DNA of 64,000 nucleotides from Candidatus Palauibacter soopunensis. GTDB lineage: Bacteria; Gemmatimonadota; Gemmatimonadetes; Palauibacterales; Palauibacteraceae. Under the pieces are notes generated by a model, which worked only from the letters and a program-made list of their open reading frames with translations, searched no databases and was not told the DNA's origin. This document shows, one piece after another, positions 50,890-59,976 of this stretch; the stretch's first letter is position 1, and the number at the start of each line of letters is the position of its first letter. The stretch covers positions 62,001-126,000 of the forward strand of contig NZ_CANPVT010000038.1 of assembly GCF_947581735.1 (NCBI RefSeq), in the 5' to 3' direction. The position numbers and the translations under genes were made by a program.

Positions 50890-52299
50890 ATGCGCCGGAA
50901 TCGACTTCCGCTGTCGTCCCTCACGTTCGCCGGCATCGCGGCTGGTCTCGCGGCCGGCCTCGCCCTCGCGGCCGGCACCGCCCTCGCCACGCCGACATCG
51001 CTCGAGGCGCAGGCGTTCGAGGACGCGCGCGGCAACATGTCCATCGCCCTCGCGGGCGACGCGATCATCTCGCGGAAGATGTCTCCGTATCGGGAGCCCG
51101 AGTTCCTCGCCCTGCGAGACATCATCGAGAGCGCGACCACCGCGTTCGTGAACCTCGAAATCCTGTTCCACGACTACGAGGACGACGTGATCCCCGCGGC
51201 GGCCAGCGGCGGCACGTACATGCGGGCGGAACCGGAAATCGCGCACGAACTCGCCTGGTTCGGCTTCGACATGGTGAGCCTGGCGAACAACCACACGATG
51301 GACTTCGGCGCCGGCGGTGCGCGGCGCACGGTGGCGGCGGCGGAGGCGGCCGGCCTCGCCGTCGCCGGATTCGGCGAGAACCTCGCGCGGGCGCGGGCCC
51401 CGGCCTATGTGGACACGCCCGGTGGGCGGGTCGCGCTGATCTCGATCGCCTCGACCTTCGCCGACGCGATGCGGGCCGGCCACCAGCGGCCGGACGTGCG
51501 GGGGCGTCCGGGGCTGAGCCCGATCCGGTACGAGCGGCACGTGACGGTGACCGCCGACCAGATGGCAGGCCTCCGGGACGCGCTCTCGGTGGCGGGGCGC
51601 GGCGGCGGCTCCGGCCCGCGGCTGAACTTCGGCGGCATGACCTTCATGGAAGGATCGAAGCCGGGAGTGAAGACGGTGCCGCACGCCGGGGATCTGGCGG
51701 AGATCATCGAAGTTGTGAAGGAAGCGCAGCGGCAGGCCGAGTGGGTCATCGTCACGAGCCACTCGCACGAGGGCGCGGATCGCCGCGAGGTGCCGGCCGA
51801 CTTCCTCGTGGATGTCGCCCGGGCGGTCGTCGAAGCGGGCGCGGACATGTTCGTGGGCCACGGCCCCCACATCCTGCGCGCAGTCGAGATGTACCAGGGC
51901 AAGCCGATCTTCTACTCGCTGGCGAACTTCGCCATGCAGAACGAGACGATCGAGTTCCAGCCGCAGGACAACTACGAGGCCCAGGGGCTGGGGTACGAGG
52001 ACCTTCCGGGCCGGTTCCAGGATGTGCGGATCGAGCGGGCCGGTGCGTCTTCGTTCCCGGCGGGGAAGGGGTTCTGGGAGAGCGTCGTCCCCGTCGTCGA
52101 GTACGAGGACGGGAAACTGAAGGAGATCCAGCTCCACCCGATCACCATGGGCTGGCAGTTGCCGCGCCCGGTGCGCGGGCGGCCGATGATGGCGGACGAT
52201 GCACTCGGGCAGGAGATCCTCGAGGGTCTCGCGAAGCTCTCCGCCGAATTCGGAACGACGATGACGATCGAGGACGGCGTCGGCGTCATCCGGCCCTGA
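50890..52299 (+). CDS. CapA-like (poly-gamma-glutamate synthesis) metallophosphatase-like protein
   Basis: A 469-residue exported protein. The CapA domain starts NMSIALAGDAIISRKMSPY, continues VNLEILFHDYE, SLANNHTMDFG, and has later WVIVTSHSHEG and MFVGHGPHILRAVEMYQGKPIFYSLANF blocks, the four corners of the PGA_cap/CapA metallophosphoesterase-like fold. In Bacillus CapA takes part in poly-gamma-glutamate export; here the role is unproven. GGAGG six bases upstream of ATG 50890 defines the start. It is divergent from the D-aminoacylase gene. Confidence 0.85.
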   Translation: MRRNRLPLSSLTFAGIAAGLAAGLALAAGTALATPTSLEAQAFEDARGNMSIALAGDAIISRKMSPYREPEFLALRDIIESATTAFVNLEILFHDYEDDVIPAAASGGTYMRAEPEIAHELAWFGFDMVSLANNHTMDFGAGGARRTVAAAEAAGLAVAGFGENLARARAPAYVDTPGGRVALISIASTFADAMRAGHQRPDVRGRPGLSPIRYERHVTVTADQMAGLRDALSVAGRGGGSGPRLNFGGMTFMEGSKPGVKTVPHAGDLAEIIEVVKEAQRQAEWVIVTSHSHEGADRREVPADFLVDVARAVVEAGADMFVGHGPHILRAVEMYQGKPIFYSLANFAMQNETIEFQPQDNYEAQGLGYEDLPGRFQDVRIERAGASSFPAGKGFWESVVPVVEYEDGKLKEIQLHPITMGWQLPRPVRGRPMMADDALGQEILEGLAKLSAEFGTTMTIEDGVGVIRP

Positions 52300-52317
52300 C
52301 GCGCAGCCCCGCGTCAG
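52296..52317. terminator. Hairpin built on two convergent stop codons (CapA / racemase)
   Basis: CTGACGCG-CAGCCC-CGCGTCAG gives an eight-pair stem. The TGA of the CapA gene (52297-52299) lies in one arm and the TGA of the racemase gene (52316-52314) in the other. Confidence 0.6.
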
Positions 52318-53048
52318 ACGGGAGTCGGGGCGATCTCCTTGCGGGGCGGGGGATAGGCACGCGGGGACGGCCGCACGCCGGTGGCGGCGAACGATTCCGC
52401 GGCCTTGAGCGCGGCGAGCACCGGGTTGATGACAGGCACTCCGAGGCGCTCGCCGAGCTTCCGCGCTACGTCGAGGAATCCCATCGTCATACAGCCGAGC
52501 ACCAGCGTATCGGCGCCGGCGCGCAGCGCCGCGTGAGCCTCCGTTTCGAGCGTCTCGAGCACCTGCTCCGCGCGCTGCCGCAGTTCGAGCACCGGGACGT
52601 CCACCGCCCGGATGTCCGCCACCAGCCCTTCGAGGCCGTAGCCCCGCATCTGACGGCGGATCGCGGGCACGACTTCGTCCACGACCGTGATGATCGCGAA
52701 CCGCTGTCCCATTTGCGCCGCGGCGAGCGCCCCCGCCTGGCCCGGGCCGATGACGGGGAAATCGACGAGTTCACGGGCCGGCGCGAGGCCGGGATCGCCG
52801 AAACACCCGATGATCATCGCGTCGAACCCCTCCGCCTCGAGATGCGGCGCCGCTTCGAGAATGCCCGGCACCGAAAGATACTCCTCGGCGGACGACTCGA
52901 CCGAGGCGGGGCCGTTCGCCGTCTCGCGAACGACGGCTTCCGTCCCGTGAAAGGCATGCTCGTTGAGGAAGGCCTGGCGCCGGACGAGTTCCTCCGGCCC
53001 GAGGGGGCCGCGGGACATCGGTCCGGGAAGGAAATAAACGATGCGCAT
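52314..53048 (-). CDS. Asp/Glu/hydantoin racemase-family protein
   Basis: A 244-residue member of the Asp/Glu/hydantoin racemase superfamily. The two catalytic-type Cys are in IIGCFGDPGL (near residue 81) and LGCMTMGF (near 190), each with the surrounding Gly/Ser loop of the family. It would interconvert D- and L-forms of an amino acid or hydantoin; alternatively it acts as a maleate isomerase or decarboxylase-like member. It is divergent from the aconitase X genes. The start could also be 53069, seven codons earlier. Confidence 0.8.
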   Translation of the reverse strand: MRIVYFLPGPMSRGPLGPEELVRRQAFLNEHAFHGTEAVVRETANGPASVESSAEEYLSVPGILEAAPHLEAEGFDAMIIGCFGDPGLAPARELVDFPVIGPGQAGALAAAQMGQRFAIITVVDEVVPAIRRQMRGYGLEGLVADIRAVDVPVLELRQRAEQVLETLETEAHAALRAGADTLVLGCMTMGFLDVARKLGERLGVPVINPVLAALKAAESFAATGVRPSPRAYPPPRKEIAPTPV

Positions 53049-53113
53049 GGTCGGATCCGTGGGCTTCAAGCTCCTGGATTGGTTGGACGGAAGATGGGAC
53101 GGAACACCGCCGG

Positions 53114-54409
53114 ATGGAACACGGCGGGATGACGGGCGTCCGGCTCGAACCGGGAGACGTCGCTCTCCTGCGGGGAGATGAGGGGGAGGGTACGCGGCTC
53201 GCGATGTCGATCCTCGCCCGCATGGCCGAGGTCGTCGGGGCTCGGGAACTGCTCGATATCACGGCGGCGCACATCGATTCATCGCTCTACCAGGGACCTG
53301 CCACGCTCGAATTCGCGGAGCGGCTGGCGGACGGCGGCGCGCGGGTGCGGGTGCCGACGACGCTCAACGTGTCGGGCGTGGACGAACACGGCTGGCGGGA
53401 GTGGGACGTGGCCGAATCCTGGGCCGCGCCGGCGCGGCGCCAGATGGAGGCGTACGAGGCCATGGGCTGCGCGCCCACCTGGACGTGCGCGCCCTACCAG
53501 ACCCAGCCGCGTCCGGGCGTCGGGGAGCAGGTCGCGTGGGGCGAGTCGAGCGCGATCGTGTTCGCGAACTCGGTGCTGGGCGCGCGCACGGAGCGCTATC
53601 CGGACCTGCTGGACATCTGCTGTGCGGTCACGGGCCGGGCCCCGGCGGCGGGGCTCCACCTGACCGGGAATCGGGCGGGGCAGGTGCTCGTCGACCTCTC
53701 CGGCGTCCCGCGGCGGCTCGCGGAGGAGCCCGCGCTGTATCCGGTGCTGGGACACTGGATCGGTCTGCGCGTGGAGGGGCGGATTCCGGTGCTCGACGGA
53801 CTTCGGGACCGGCCGGGAGAGGACGACTTGAAGGCGCTGGGGGCCGCCATGGCCTCCTCGGGCGCGGTGGGCCTGTTCCACTGGGCCGGCCTCACGCCGG
53901 AGGCGCCGGATCTGGACGCGGCGTTCCAGGGGAGGGAACCGGCGACCCGGCTGCGGCCGGGGCCCGCGGCGCTGCGGGCGGCGCGGGATGAACTCGGCTC
54001 GGGACTGTCGGACGCGGACGGCCTCGACCTCGTCGTGCTGGGGAGTCCGCACTTCTCGCTGTCGGAATTCGCGGCCCTGGCGCGGCTCGTCGACAGCCGG
54101 CGACGTCACCCCGGGGTGCGGCTGCTGATCACGACCGGGCGAGCCGTCCGCGAACTGGCGGCGAAGGCGGGCTACCTCGACGCGATCGAAGCGTTCGGAG
54201 GAGAGCTGACCGTCGACACCTGCATCCTGACGACGCCGATGCTGCCGGCGAGCATCCGGCGGCTCATGACCAACTCCGCCAAGTACGCCTGGTACACGCC
54301 GGGCCTGCTCGAGCGCGCCGTCGCCTTCGGGAGCCTGGCGGACTGCGTGGAGTCGGCCGTCGCCGGCCGCGTCACGCGGGACGACAGCGCGTGGACCGCC
54401 GAGCCGTGA
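53114..54409 (+). CDS. Aconitase X large subunit (cis-3-hydroxy-L-proline dehydratase type)
   Basis: A 431-residue aconitase X catalytic subunit. The iron-site cysteines are visible in EAMGCAPTWTCAPYQ, DICCAVTGRAP and VDTCILTTPML, together with ANSVLGARTERYPDLLDICC and MTNSAKYAWYTPGL. Bacterial aconitase X enzymes dehydrate cis-3-hydroxyproline (and, in related operons, other hydroxy acids) using an iron-sulfur or mononuclear iron site. The small-subunit gene overlaps its stop (GTGA), which settles the two-subunit form. The racemase-like gene is divergent, which fits amino acid stereoisomer use. Confidence 0.88.
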   Translation: MEHGGMTGVRLEPGDVALLRGDEGEGTRLAMSILARMAEVVGARELLDITAAHIDSSLYQGPATLEFAERLADGGARVRVPTTLNVSGVDEHGWREWDVAESWAAPARRQMEAYEAMGCAPTWTCAPYQTQPRPGVGEQVAWGESSAIVFANSVLGARTERYPDLLDICCAVTGRAPAAGLHLTGNRAGQVLVDLSGVPRRLAEEPALYPVLGHWIGLRVEGRIPVLDGLRDRPGEDDLKALGAAMASSGAVGLFHWAGLTPEAPDLDAAFQGREPATRLRPGPAALRAARDELGSGLSDADGLDLVVLGSPHFSLSEFAALARLVDSRRRHPGVRLLITTGRAVRELAAKAGYLDAIEAFGGELTVDTCILTTPMLPASIRRLMTNSAKYAWYTPGLLERAVAFGSLADCVESAVAGRVTRDDSAWTAEP

Positions 54410-54846
54410 GCGATCGGCCGGCCGCGTCGGGCTCCGCTCCGCTGACCGGCCGCGCGCTCGTCGCGGGCGCTGCGGAAGGCGCCGTCCTCTACTCGTCCGA
54501 GCCGCTGAGCTTCTGGGGCGGCTACGACGCGGAGACCGGGGAGATCATCGACCGGCGCCATCCGCTGGCCGGCCACAGCGGCGCCGGCCGCATCCTGGCC
54601 ATTCCGGCGACCCGCGGCTCCAGCACGACGACCGCCGTCCTCCTCGAGGCCATCCGCCGCGGCACCGCACCGGCGGCACTCCTGACCCGCGGCCCCGACA
54701 CCTTCCTCGCGCTCGCCGCCATCGTCGCCGCTCAGCTCTACGACCGCGCCCCGCCGGTCATCGCCCTGTCTCCCGACGACTTCGACGCCCTGCGCCGGAT
54801 CCCCCGTGCCCGGGTCGACGCCGAGGGTGCCGTGCTCGCCCGCTGA
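54406..54846 (+). CDS. Aconitase X small subunit (DUF126 swivel domain)
   Basis: A 146-residue partner of the large subunit, from a GTG start that overlaps the upstream stop. It carries the swivel-domain pattern of DUF126: PLSFWGGYDAETGEIIDRRHPLAGHSGAGRILAIPATRGSSTTTAVLLEAIRRG, ending with PPVIALSPDDFDAL. The Ser-Ser-Thr-Thr loop would bind the carboxylate of the substrate. Together with the catalytic subunit it forms the complete dehydratase. Confidence 0.88.
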   Translation: MSDRPAASGSAPLTGRALVAGAAEGAVLYSSEPLSFWGGYDAETGEIIDRRHPLAGHSGAGRILAIPATRGSSTTTAVLLEAIRRGTAPAALLTRGPDTFLALAAIVAAQLYDRAPPVIALSPDDFDALRRIPRARVDAEGAVLAR

Positions 54847-55046
54847 CAGCTCCCGGCGGCCGGCTTCCGTCACTCCGGACCGTGGCCGGACGGCGGTGTC
54901 GGGCTGGTGGCACGGACTCCCGCTCGTCATTCTAGAATCCTCTATCGGCCCGGGCGGAGGCCGCCCCCCGAGTCGTCGTGAATAAATGGAGCCGCGGGTA
55001 ACGACGCGGCGCTGATCAGCAACCGTTTTTCGCGATGGAGGGAACC

Positions 55047-55727
55047 ATGGAAATGGACTGGGACGCGATACTGCTCGAGCCGATCCGTGTCTTCGTCGAT
55101 CAACTGGTCGGGTTCCTGCCCAACCTGTTGGCCGTGTTGGCGATTCTGATCGTTGGCTGGATCGTCGCCAAGCTGATCAAGACGGGGCTCGTCCGGCTTC
55201 TCGGGGCGGTGAAGGCGGACAGCGTGGCAGAGAGGATCCAACTGGCGGAGATGCTGGCCAGGGGAGGCATCGAGCGCACGTTCTCCCAGCTGGTCGGAGC
55301 CCTGGCCTACTGGATCGTCATGCTCGTCGTGCTGGTGGCGGCGCTGAACGCGCTGCAGCTCACCGCCACCGCCGAGCTGCTTCAGCGACTCGTCGGCTTC
55401 CTGCCCACGATCGTGACGGCCATCGTCGTGCTGATTCTCGGAATCCTGGCTGCCGGTTTCCTCGGGGCGACGGTCCGCGCCGTGGCCAGCAACGCGGGCA
55501 TCGCGCAAGCCCAGGTGCTGGGGCAGTTCGCACAGGTCGTCGTCATCATCTTCGCCGTGGTCGTGGCCCTGCAGCAGGTTCAGGTCCAGTTCGTGGGCGA
55601 CGCCTTCCTGATCATCCTCGCGGCCATCGGCTTCGGCCTGGCCCTCGCCTTCGGGCTTGGCTGCAAGGATCTGGCGGGCCGCTGGATGAGCGACTTGGTC
55701 GACCGCCTTTCGCCGCGAAAGAACTAG
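55047..55727 (+). CDS. TM-helix repeat (mechanosensitive-channel-like) membrane protein
   Basis: A 226-residue membrane protein with four to five helices. It contains the TM_helix repeat (PNLLAVLAILIVGWIVAKLIKTGLVRLL and its later copy PTIVTAIVVLILGILAAGFLGATV), a motif of conserved small-conductance mechanosensitive channel-like proteins, and ends in FGLALAFGLGCKDLAGRWMSD, an MscS-type pore-lining helix and post-helix loop. It may open under osmotic stress, although the MscS beta domain is absent. GGAGG five bases upstream favours ATG 55047 over 55035. Confidence 0.75.
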   Translation: MEMDWDAILLEPIRVFVDQLVGFLPNLLAVLAILIVGWIVAKLIKTGLVRLLGAVKADSVAERIQLAEMLARGGIERTFSQLVGALAYWIVMLVVLVAALNALQLTATAELLQRLVGFLPTIVTAIVVLILGILAAGFLGATVRAVASNAGIAQAQVLGQFAQVVVIIFAVVVALQQVQVQFVGDAFLIILAAIGFGLALAFGLGCKDLAGRWMSDLVDRLSPRKN

Positions 55728-55750
55728 GCCGGGTGAGGGACCAGCCGTCA

Positions 55751-55774
55751 GCTCCGGGCTTGCCGGCCCGGAGC
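55751..55774. terminator. Bidirectional hairpin between convergent genes
   Basis: GCTCCGGGC-TTGCCG-GCCCGGAGC, a nine-pair perfect stem with a six-base loop, 23 bases after the stop at 55727 and 14 before the minus-strand stop at 55789. It has no T-run. Confidence 0.6.
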
Positions 55775-55788
55775 CTGGCGGTCAAGAC

Positions 55789-57258
55789 CTAGCGGCGGTA
55801 GTCGAGGGGCGGCGGCCGGTCGCCCAGCAGCGCGGAATACTCGAAGTCCGCGCCACGGTGCGCCCTCAGCTCCTCCCACGCCGCGGCGATCACGTCGGGC
55901 GACTGGAAGAGTTCGATCGTCGTCAGGGCGAGCGTCTTCGCCGCGACGATCATCCCCTTCGTCCCGATGTCGGTGCCCCCGGCCGCCACAGCCTGCCAGC
56001 TGTGCGCCGACGTGCCCGGCACCCAGGTGGCCGTCGACAGCCCCGTCGTCGGCACGACCCAGCTCACGTCGCCGACGTCGGTCGATCCGCCGCCCGCGGG
56101 GTCGACCCCGAACTCCTCGATCTCGCCCTCGGAGCCCAGCGGCCGTGAGGGACCGCCCTCGAACGTGGCCTGGATCTTCCGGGCGAAGGCCTGTTCGGCC
56201 TCCGTGTACTCCACGCCTCCGACCTTGCGAAGGTTCGCGTCCATCACCGTGCCTAGCGCGACGTTCGGGACCAGATCGTAGAGCCCGTGGATCACTTCGT
56301 ATTCCATTTCGGTCCCGGTGCCCAGCGCCGCGCCCTCGGCCGCGCGCGCCACGCGCTCGAACAGTTCGAGCACCATGGGAGCGTCCGGGTGCCGCACGTA
56401 GTAGTAGACCTCGGCGAAGTCCGGCACGACGTTGGGCGCGAATCCGCCCTGCGTGATCACGTAGTGGATGCGCGTCTCCTGCGGGACGTGCTCGCGCAGC
56501 AGGTTCACCATGTGATTCATGGCCTCGACCCCGTCGAGCGCGCTCCGCCCCCGCTCCGGCGCCCCCGCGGCGTGCGCCGAATACCCCGAGAAGCGGAACT
56601 TCGCGGACTTGTTGGCCAGCGAGCGCCCCACTCTCGCGCTGTTTTGCGCGCCGGGATGCCAGTGCAGCGCCACGTCCACGTCCTCGAACAGGCCCGCGCG
56701 CACCATGTACACCTTCCCCGCGCCGCCCTCCTCCGCCGGTGTGCCGTAGAGCCGGACCGTCCCCTCGTGTCCCGTCTCTTCCAGCCATTCCTTTACCGCG
56801 ATGGCGGCCGCGACGGAGCCCGCGCCGAACAGGTGGTGTCCGCACGCGTGGCCCGCGCCTCCGGCGATGATGGGGGAGCGCTCGGGAACCGCGTCCTGGG
56901 AGATGCCCGGCAGGGCGTCGTATTCGGCAAGGATCCCGATGACCGGGCCTCCGGAGCCGTAGCTCGCCACGAAGGCCGTGGGCATGTCGGCGACGCCGGA
57001 CTCGACCGAGAACCCCGCGGCTTCGAGTTCACCCTTCAGCAGCTCGGAACTCTGCTCCTCCTGGTAGCCGACCTCGGCCCACTCCCAGATCTGGCGCGCC
57101 ACGCTCCCGTAATGGTCCCGGCGCGCCTCGATCGCCGAGATCTGCGCGTCCTGGGCCGCCACGAGGGGCAGCGGGAATACGGCCACGAAGGCGCCGGCGA
57201 GGAGCTGGCGGCCGCGAAGCCTGCTGTTGAAGACCGGGAACCTGTCTGACATGGACAT
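55789..57258 (-). CDS. Secreted M20-family amidohydrolase
   Basis: A 489-residue exported protein (leader VAVFPLPLVAAQ). The M20D active site is complete: ILAEYDALPG (metal and catalytic Asp), GHACGHHLFG, YGTPAEEGGAGK (Glu pair), the GYSAHAAGAPERGRSAL lid, and the late VPGTSAHSWQ ligand block. This arrangement, with WEWAEVGYQEEQSSELL at the start, is typical of AbgB-like p-aminobenzoyl-glutamate and hippurate hydrolases. ATG 57252 is an equally good start, with GAGG upstream. It is convergent with the TM-helix gene and divergent from the DUF481 gene. Confidence 0.87.
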   Translation of the reverse strand: MSMSDRFPVFNSRLRGRQLLAGAFVAVFPLPLVAAQDAQISAIEARRDHYGSVARQIWEWAEVGYQEEQSSELLKGELEAAGFSVESGVADMPTAFVASYGSGGPVIGILAEYDALPGISQDAVPERSPIIAGGAGHACGHHLFGAGSVAAAIAVKEWLEETGHEGTVRLYGTPAEEGGAGKVYMVRAGLFEDVDVALHWHPGAQNSARVGRSLANKSAKFRFSGYSAHAAGAPERGRSALDGVEAMNHMVNLLREHVPQETRIHYVITQGGFAPNVVPDFAEVYYYVRHPDAPMVLELFERVARAAEGAALGTGTEMEYEVIHGLYDLVPNVALGTVMDANLRKVGGVEYTEAEQAFARKIQATFEGGPSRPLGSEGEIEEFGVDPAGGGSTDVGDVSWVVPTTGLSTATWVPGTSAHSWQAVAAGGTDIGTKGMIVAAKTLALTTIELFQSPDVIAAAWEELRAHRGADFEYSALLGDRPPPLDYRR

Positions 57259-57381
57259 GCCTCTGGAACTCCTCGAAGGGGGACGGATAGAACGGTCTGA
57301 AGAAGCTGGCCCGGCGAAGCGCGTCTGGCTAGCCTTGGTCGCCATTTCTCATACCGATCACGGTGGTTGGGGGTGGAGAAC

Positions 57382-58248
57382 ATGAAGTCGTGGATCATGC
57401 TGCTGGCGGCGGGGACGATCGCCGCGCCCGTCGCGTCGCTCCAGGAAGAACTACAGGAAGAAGAAGAGACGGAGATCCGCTGGTCCTACAGCGCGGAACT
57501 GAGCCTGCTCTTCACTTCGGGGAACTCCACCGTGCGCACGTTCGGCCTCGGCGGCGGCGCCCGCCGCGAATGGGGCGGGGGAGAACTGTCGCTGACCGCG
57601 GGAGGTCTCCGAACCGAGTCCGGTACGACCCGGCGCGTCGCCGTTGGGACTCCGGACAACTTCACCGTGACGAGCGATGCCGATCCCGAGCCGACGGCCG
57701 AGAACTACTTCGCGCGTGGCGAATTCGAGCGTTCGTTCTCGGATCACGTCCACCTCACGACCGGCGCCGGCTGGGAGCGGAACACCTTCGCCGGGTACGA
57801 GAGCAAGCTCTCCCTGGTGGGCGGCATCGGGAACATGTGGATCGATACCGAGACGACCCGGCTCAAGAGCGACTACGGGTTCACGTACACCGTCCAGGAC
57901 GATGTCGTCGATGACCCCGACAAGAGTTCGAGCTTCGGAGGCATCCGCGTCTCCACCAACTTTCGGCGCCAGTTGACGGAGACGGCCAACCTCGAGAGCA
58001 CGCTGACGCTGGACGAGAACCTCACGGATGCGGCGGACCTCCGCGCCGACCTCGCCAACTCGCTGGCGGTCGACATCAACAGCTCCCTGGCCGTGAAGAC
58101 GGGGCTCCGGCTCGCGTGGGACAACGCGCCGGCCCTGACGCGGGCGCCGCTGGAGGAGCCCGGAGGGGCCCCGACCGGGGAGACGGTCCTCGTTCCGCGC
58201 CACAAGCTCGACTCCACGCTGACGATCGCGCTGGTCGCCAACTTCTAG
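57382..58248 (+). CDS. DUF481-type outer-membrane protein
   Basis: A 288-residue exported protein. The mature chain begins after LQEELQEEEETEIRWSYSAELSLLFTSGNSTVRTFGLGGG and continues with long amphipathic strands (ENYFARGEFERSFSDHVHLTTGAGWERNTFAGYESKLSLVGGIGNMWI), the DUF481 barrel common in Gram-negative bacteria. Members are thought to be outer-membrane proteins of unknown role. A short Glu-rich segment at the N-terminus is unusual. The start could be TTG 57367; ATG 57382 begins the signal peptide. Confidence 0.78.
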   Translation: MKSWIMLLAAGTIAAPVASLQEELQEEEETEIRWSYSAELSLLFTSGNSTVRTFGLGGGARREWGGGELSLTAGGLRTESGTTRRVAVGTPDNFTVTSDADPEPTAENYFARGEFERSFSDHVHLTTGAGWERNTFAGYESKLSLVGGIGNMWIDTETTRLKSDYGFTYTVQDDVVDDPDKSSSFGGIRVSTNFRRQLTETANLESTLTLDENLTDAADLRADLANSLAVDINSSLAVKTGLRLAWDNAPALTRAPLEEPGGAPTGETVLVPRHKLDSTLTIALVANF

Positions 58249-58256
58249 CAGTGCGT

Positions 58257-58271
58257 CGCCGGCTTCCGGCG
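58257..58271. terminator. Short hairpin between convergent DUF481 and SRAP genes
   Basis: CGCCGG-CTT-CCGGCG, a six-pair stem lying directly before the minus-strand stop codon (58272-58274) and eight bases past the plus-strand stop. No T-run follows. Confidence 0.45.
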
Positions 58272-59012
58272 TCAGAAGAACCCGAGCTGGTCGGGGGGCG
58301 CGTCGCCCACCGGGGGGCGCTCGCGCCAGCCCGGTGCCTCCCGGATCGGGGCGCTGCGCGGCTCCGCGCACGCCGCATCGTCCACGGCGACGCGGTTGAC
58401 CCGGCGGCTGACCGCGAACACCTCCAGTGCCTCCTCGGCGAACGGCCGGAGCGGTTCCATGGTGCGCTCGGAGATGTCGAGATCGAGCCACATCTGCGCG
58501 CCCTCGCCCTCGATGATGACCGGCATGCGGTCGTGGAGCGGCTCGAGCAGCGCGTTCGCGTCCGTCGTGACGATCGTGCAGGAGGGGATCCTGCCGTCCG
58601 GTCCCCGCCACACGTCCCACAGGCCCGCGAGCGCCATCGGCTTCCGGTCCCGGCGCCGGATGAAGTACGGCTGCTTCAGACCGCCCTCCTTCCGCCATTC
58701 GTAGAAGCCGTCGGCGAGGATGGCGCAGCGCCGGTCGATCACGAGGTCTCGAAACGCGCGCCTCGTTTCGAGCGACTCGGAGCGGGCGTTGATCAGCGGC
58801 AGGAGTGACGCGAGATCCTCGGTCCAGTTCGGGATCAGCCCCCAGCGAAGGGGAACGAGCTCTCGTCCGGCGGCGCCCCGCCTGAGCGCGATGACCTCGT
58901 CCGTGGGCGCCACGTTGTAGCGGGCGGACCATTCCTCGAGCCGCGAAGGATCGGCCTCGAAGAGTTCAGCCAGGTCCGGGACCGGGGTCTGAAGGCTGAA
59001 TCGTCCGCACAT
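58272..59012 (-). CDS. yedK: SRAP (SOS response-associated peptidase-like) abasic-site crosslinker
   Basis: A 246-residue YedK/HMCES protein. The catalytic Cys2 follows the initiator Met directly (MCGRF). Asn33 (RYNVAPT), Glu105 (DGFYEW) and His160 (LHDRMPVI) complete the active site. The family forms a stable thiazolidine link between Cys2 and abasic sites in single-stranded DNA, shielding them from strand cleavage. The domain fills the chain, with a short Pro-rich tail. It has no upstream partner and is divergent from the nitrilase gene. Confidence 0.92.
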   Translation of the reverse strand: MCGRFSLQTPVPDLAELFEADPSRLEEWSARYNVAPTDEVIALRRGAAGRELVPLRWGLIPNWTEDLASLLPLINARSESLETRRAFRDLVIDRRCAILADGFYEWRKEGGLKQPYFIRRRDRKPMALAGLWDVWRGPDGRIPSCTIVTTDANALLEPLHDRMPVIIEGEGAQMWLDLDISERTMEPLRPFAEEALEVFAVSRRVNRVAVDDAACAEPRSAPIREAPGWRERPPVGDAPPDQLGFF

Positions 59013-59089
59013 GCGTGCATACTAACGCTCACCGACGCGATAAGCGGACCCCCGTTGCGGGTCCCGGCGCGCGCGCCGACAATCCTCCG

Positions 59090-59944
59090 ATGAAAATCGC
59101 ACTTGTACAGCAATCGGCGGGACCCGACCGCGCCCGCAACCTCGAACGCGCGCTCGACGCGATGGGACGCGCCGCGTCGGAGGGCGCCGATCTCGTGGCG
59201 TTCCCCGAACTCGCGATCGACCGCTTCTTCCCGCAGCGGCCGGACGACCCCGGCGCCGCGGAGATCGCGGAGCCGATCCCGGGTCCGACCTGCGACCGAA
59301 TCGCGGCGCGCGCCGCCGAACTCGGCCTCGTCACGGTGTTCAACCAGTACGAACTCGGGCCCGACGGACGGTGCTACGACAGCACCCCCGTCTTCGACGC
59401 GGATGGCTCGCTGCTCGGGGTGACGCGGATGATGCACATCACCGAGTACGCGTGCTTCCACGAACAGCACTACTACGCGAAGGGCGACACCGACGCGCTC
59501 GTCTACGACACCGCCGTCGGACGCGTGGGGGTCGCGATCTGCTACGACCGCCACTATCCCGAGTACATGCGGCGCCTCGGGGAACGTGGGGCGCAGCTCG
59601 TCGTCATCCCGCAGGCGGGCGCGGTCGGAGAGTGGCCCGAGGGGCTGTTCGAGGCCGAGTTGCGCGTGGCGGCGTTCCAGAACGGCTACTTCGCGGCGCT
59701 GGCCAACCGCGTCGGCGCGGAGCCCCGCCTCACCTTCGCCGGAGAGTCCTTCGTCGTCGATCCGGAGGGCGTCGTCCTCGCGCGGGCGCCGGAAGGAGAA
59801 GAGGCGATGCTCTACGCCGACGTGGACCTCTCGCGGTGCGCGACCTCGACCGCCCGCCGGCTGTTCTGGCGCGACCGGCGCCCCGACGTGTACGCGCGCT
59901 GGACCGAGAGCCTCGCCGCGGCGTCGTCCGTCCCCGGCCGCTGA
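59090..59944 (+). CDS. Carbon-nitrogen hydrolase (N-carbamoylputrescine amidase-like)
   Basis: A 284-residue nitrilase-superfamily protein. Glu40 (VAFPELAI) and Cys151 (AICYDRHYPE) are the catalytic Glu and Cys. The block that usually carries the catalytic Lys (YRKxH) reads VTRMMHITEY here, with Met in that place. A downstream Lys131 (YYAKGDTD) is a possible substitute. The substrate group includes N-carbamoyl-putrescine and N-carbamoyl-amino acids. GVGEWPEGL and AAFQNGYFAALANRVG are typical of this subgroup. It is followed after 32 bases by an alpha/beta hydrolase. Confidence 0.85.
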   Translation: MKIALVQQSAGPDRARNLERALDAMGRAASEGADLVAFPELAIDRFFPQRPDDPGAAEIAEPIPGPTCDRIAARAAELGLVTVFNQYELGPDGRCYDSTPVFDADGSLLGVTRMMHITEYACFHEQHYYAKGDTDALVYDTAVGRVGVAICYDRHYPEYMRRLGERGAQLVVIPQAGAVGEWPEGLFEAELRVAAFQNGYFAALANRVGAEPRLTFAGESFVVDPEGVVLARAPEGEEAMLYADVDLSRCATSTARRLFWRDRRPDVYARWTESLAAASSVPGR

Positions 59945-59976
59945 CCCCGACCGTCCGCCGCCGCCGGCCCCCGCTC

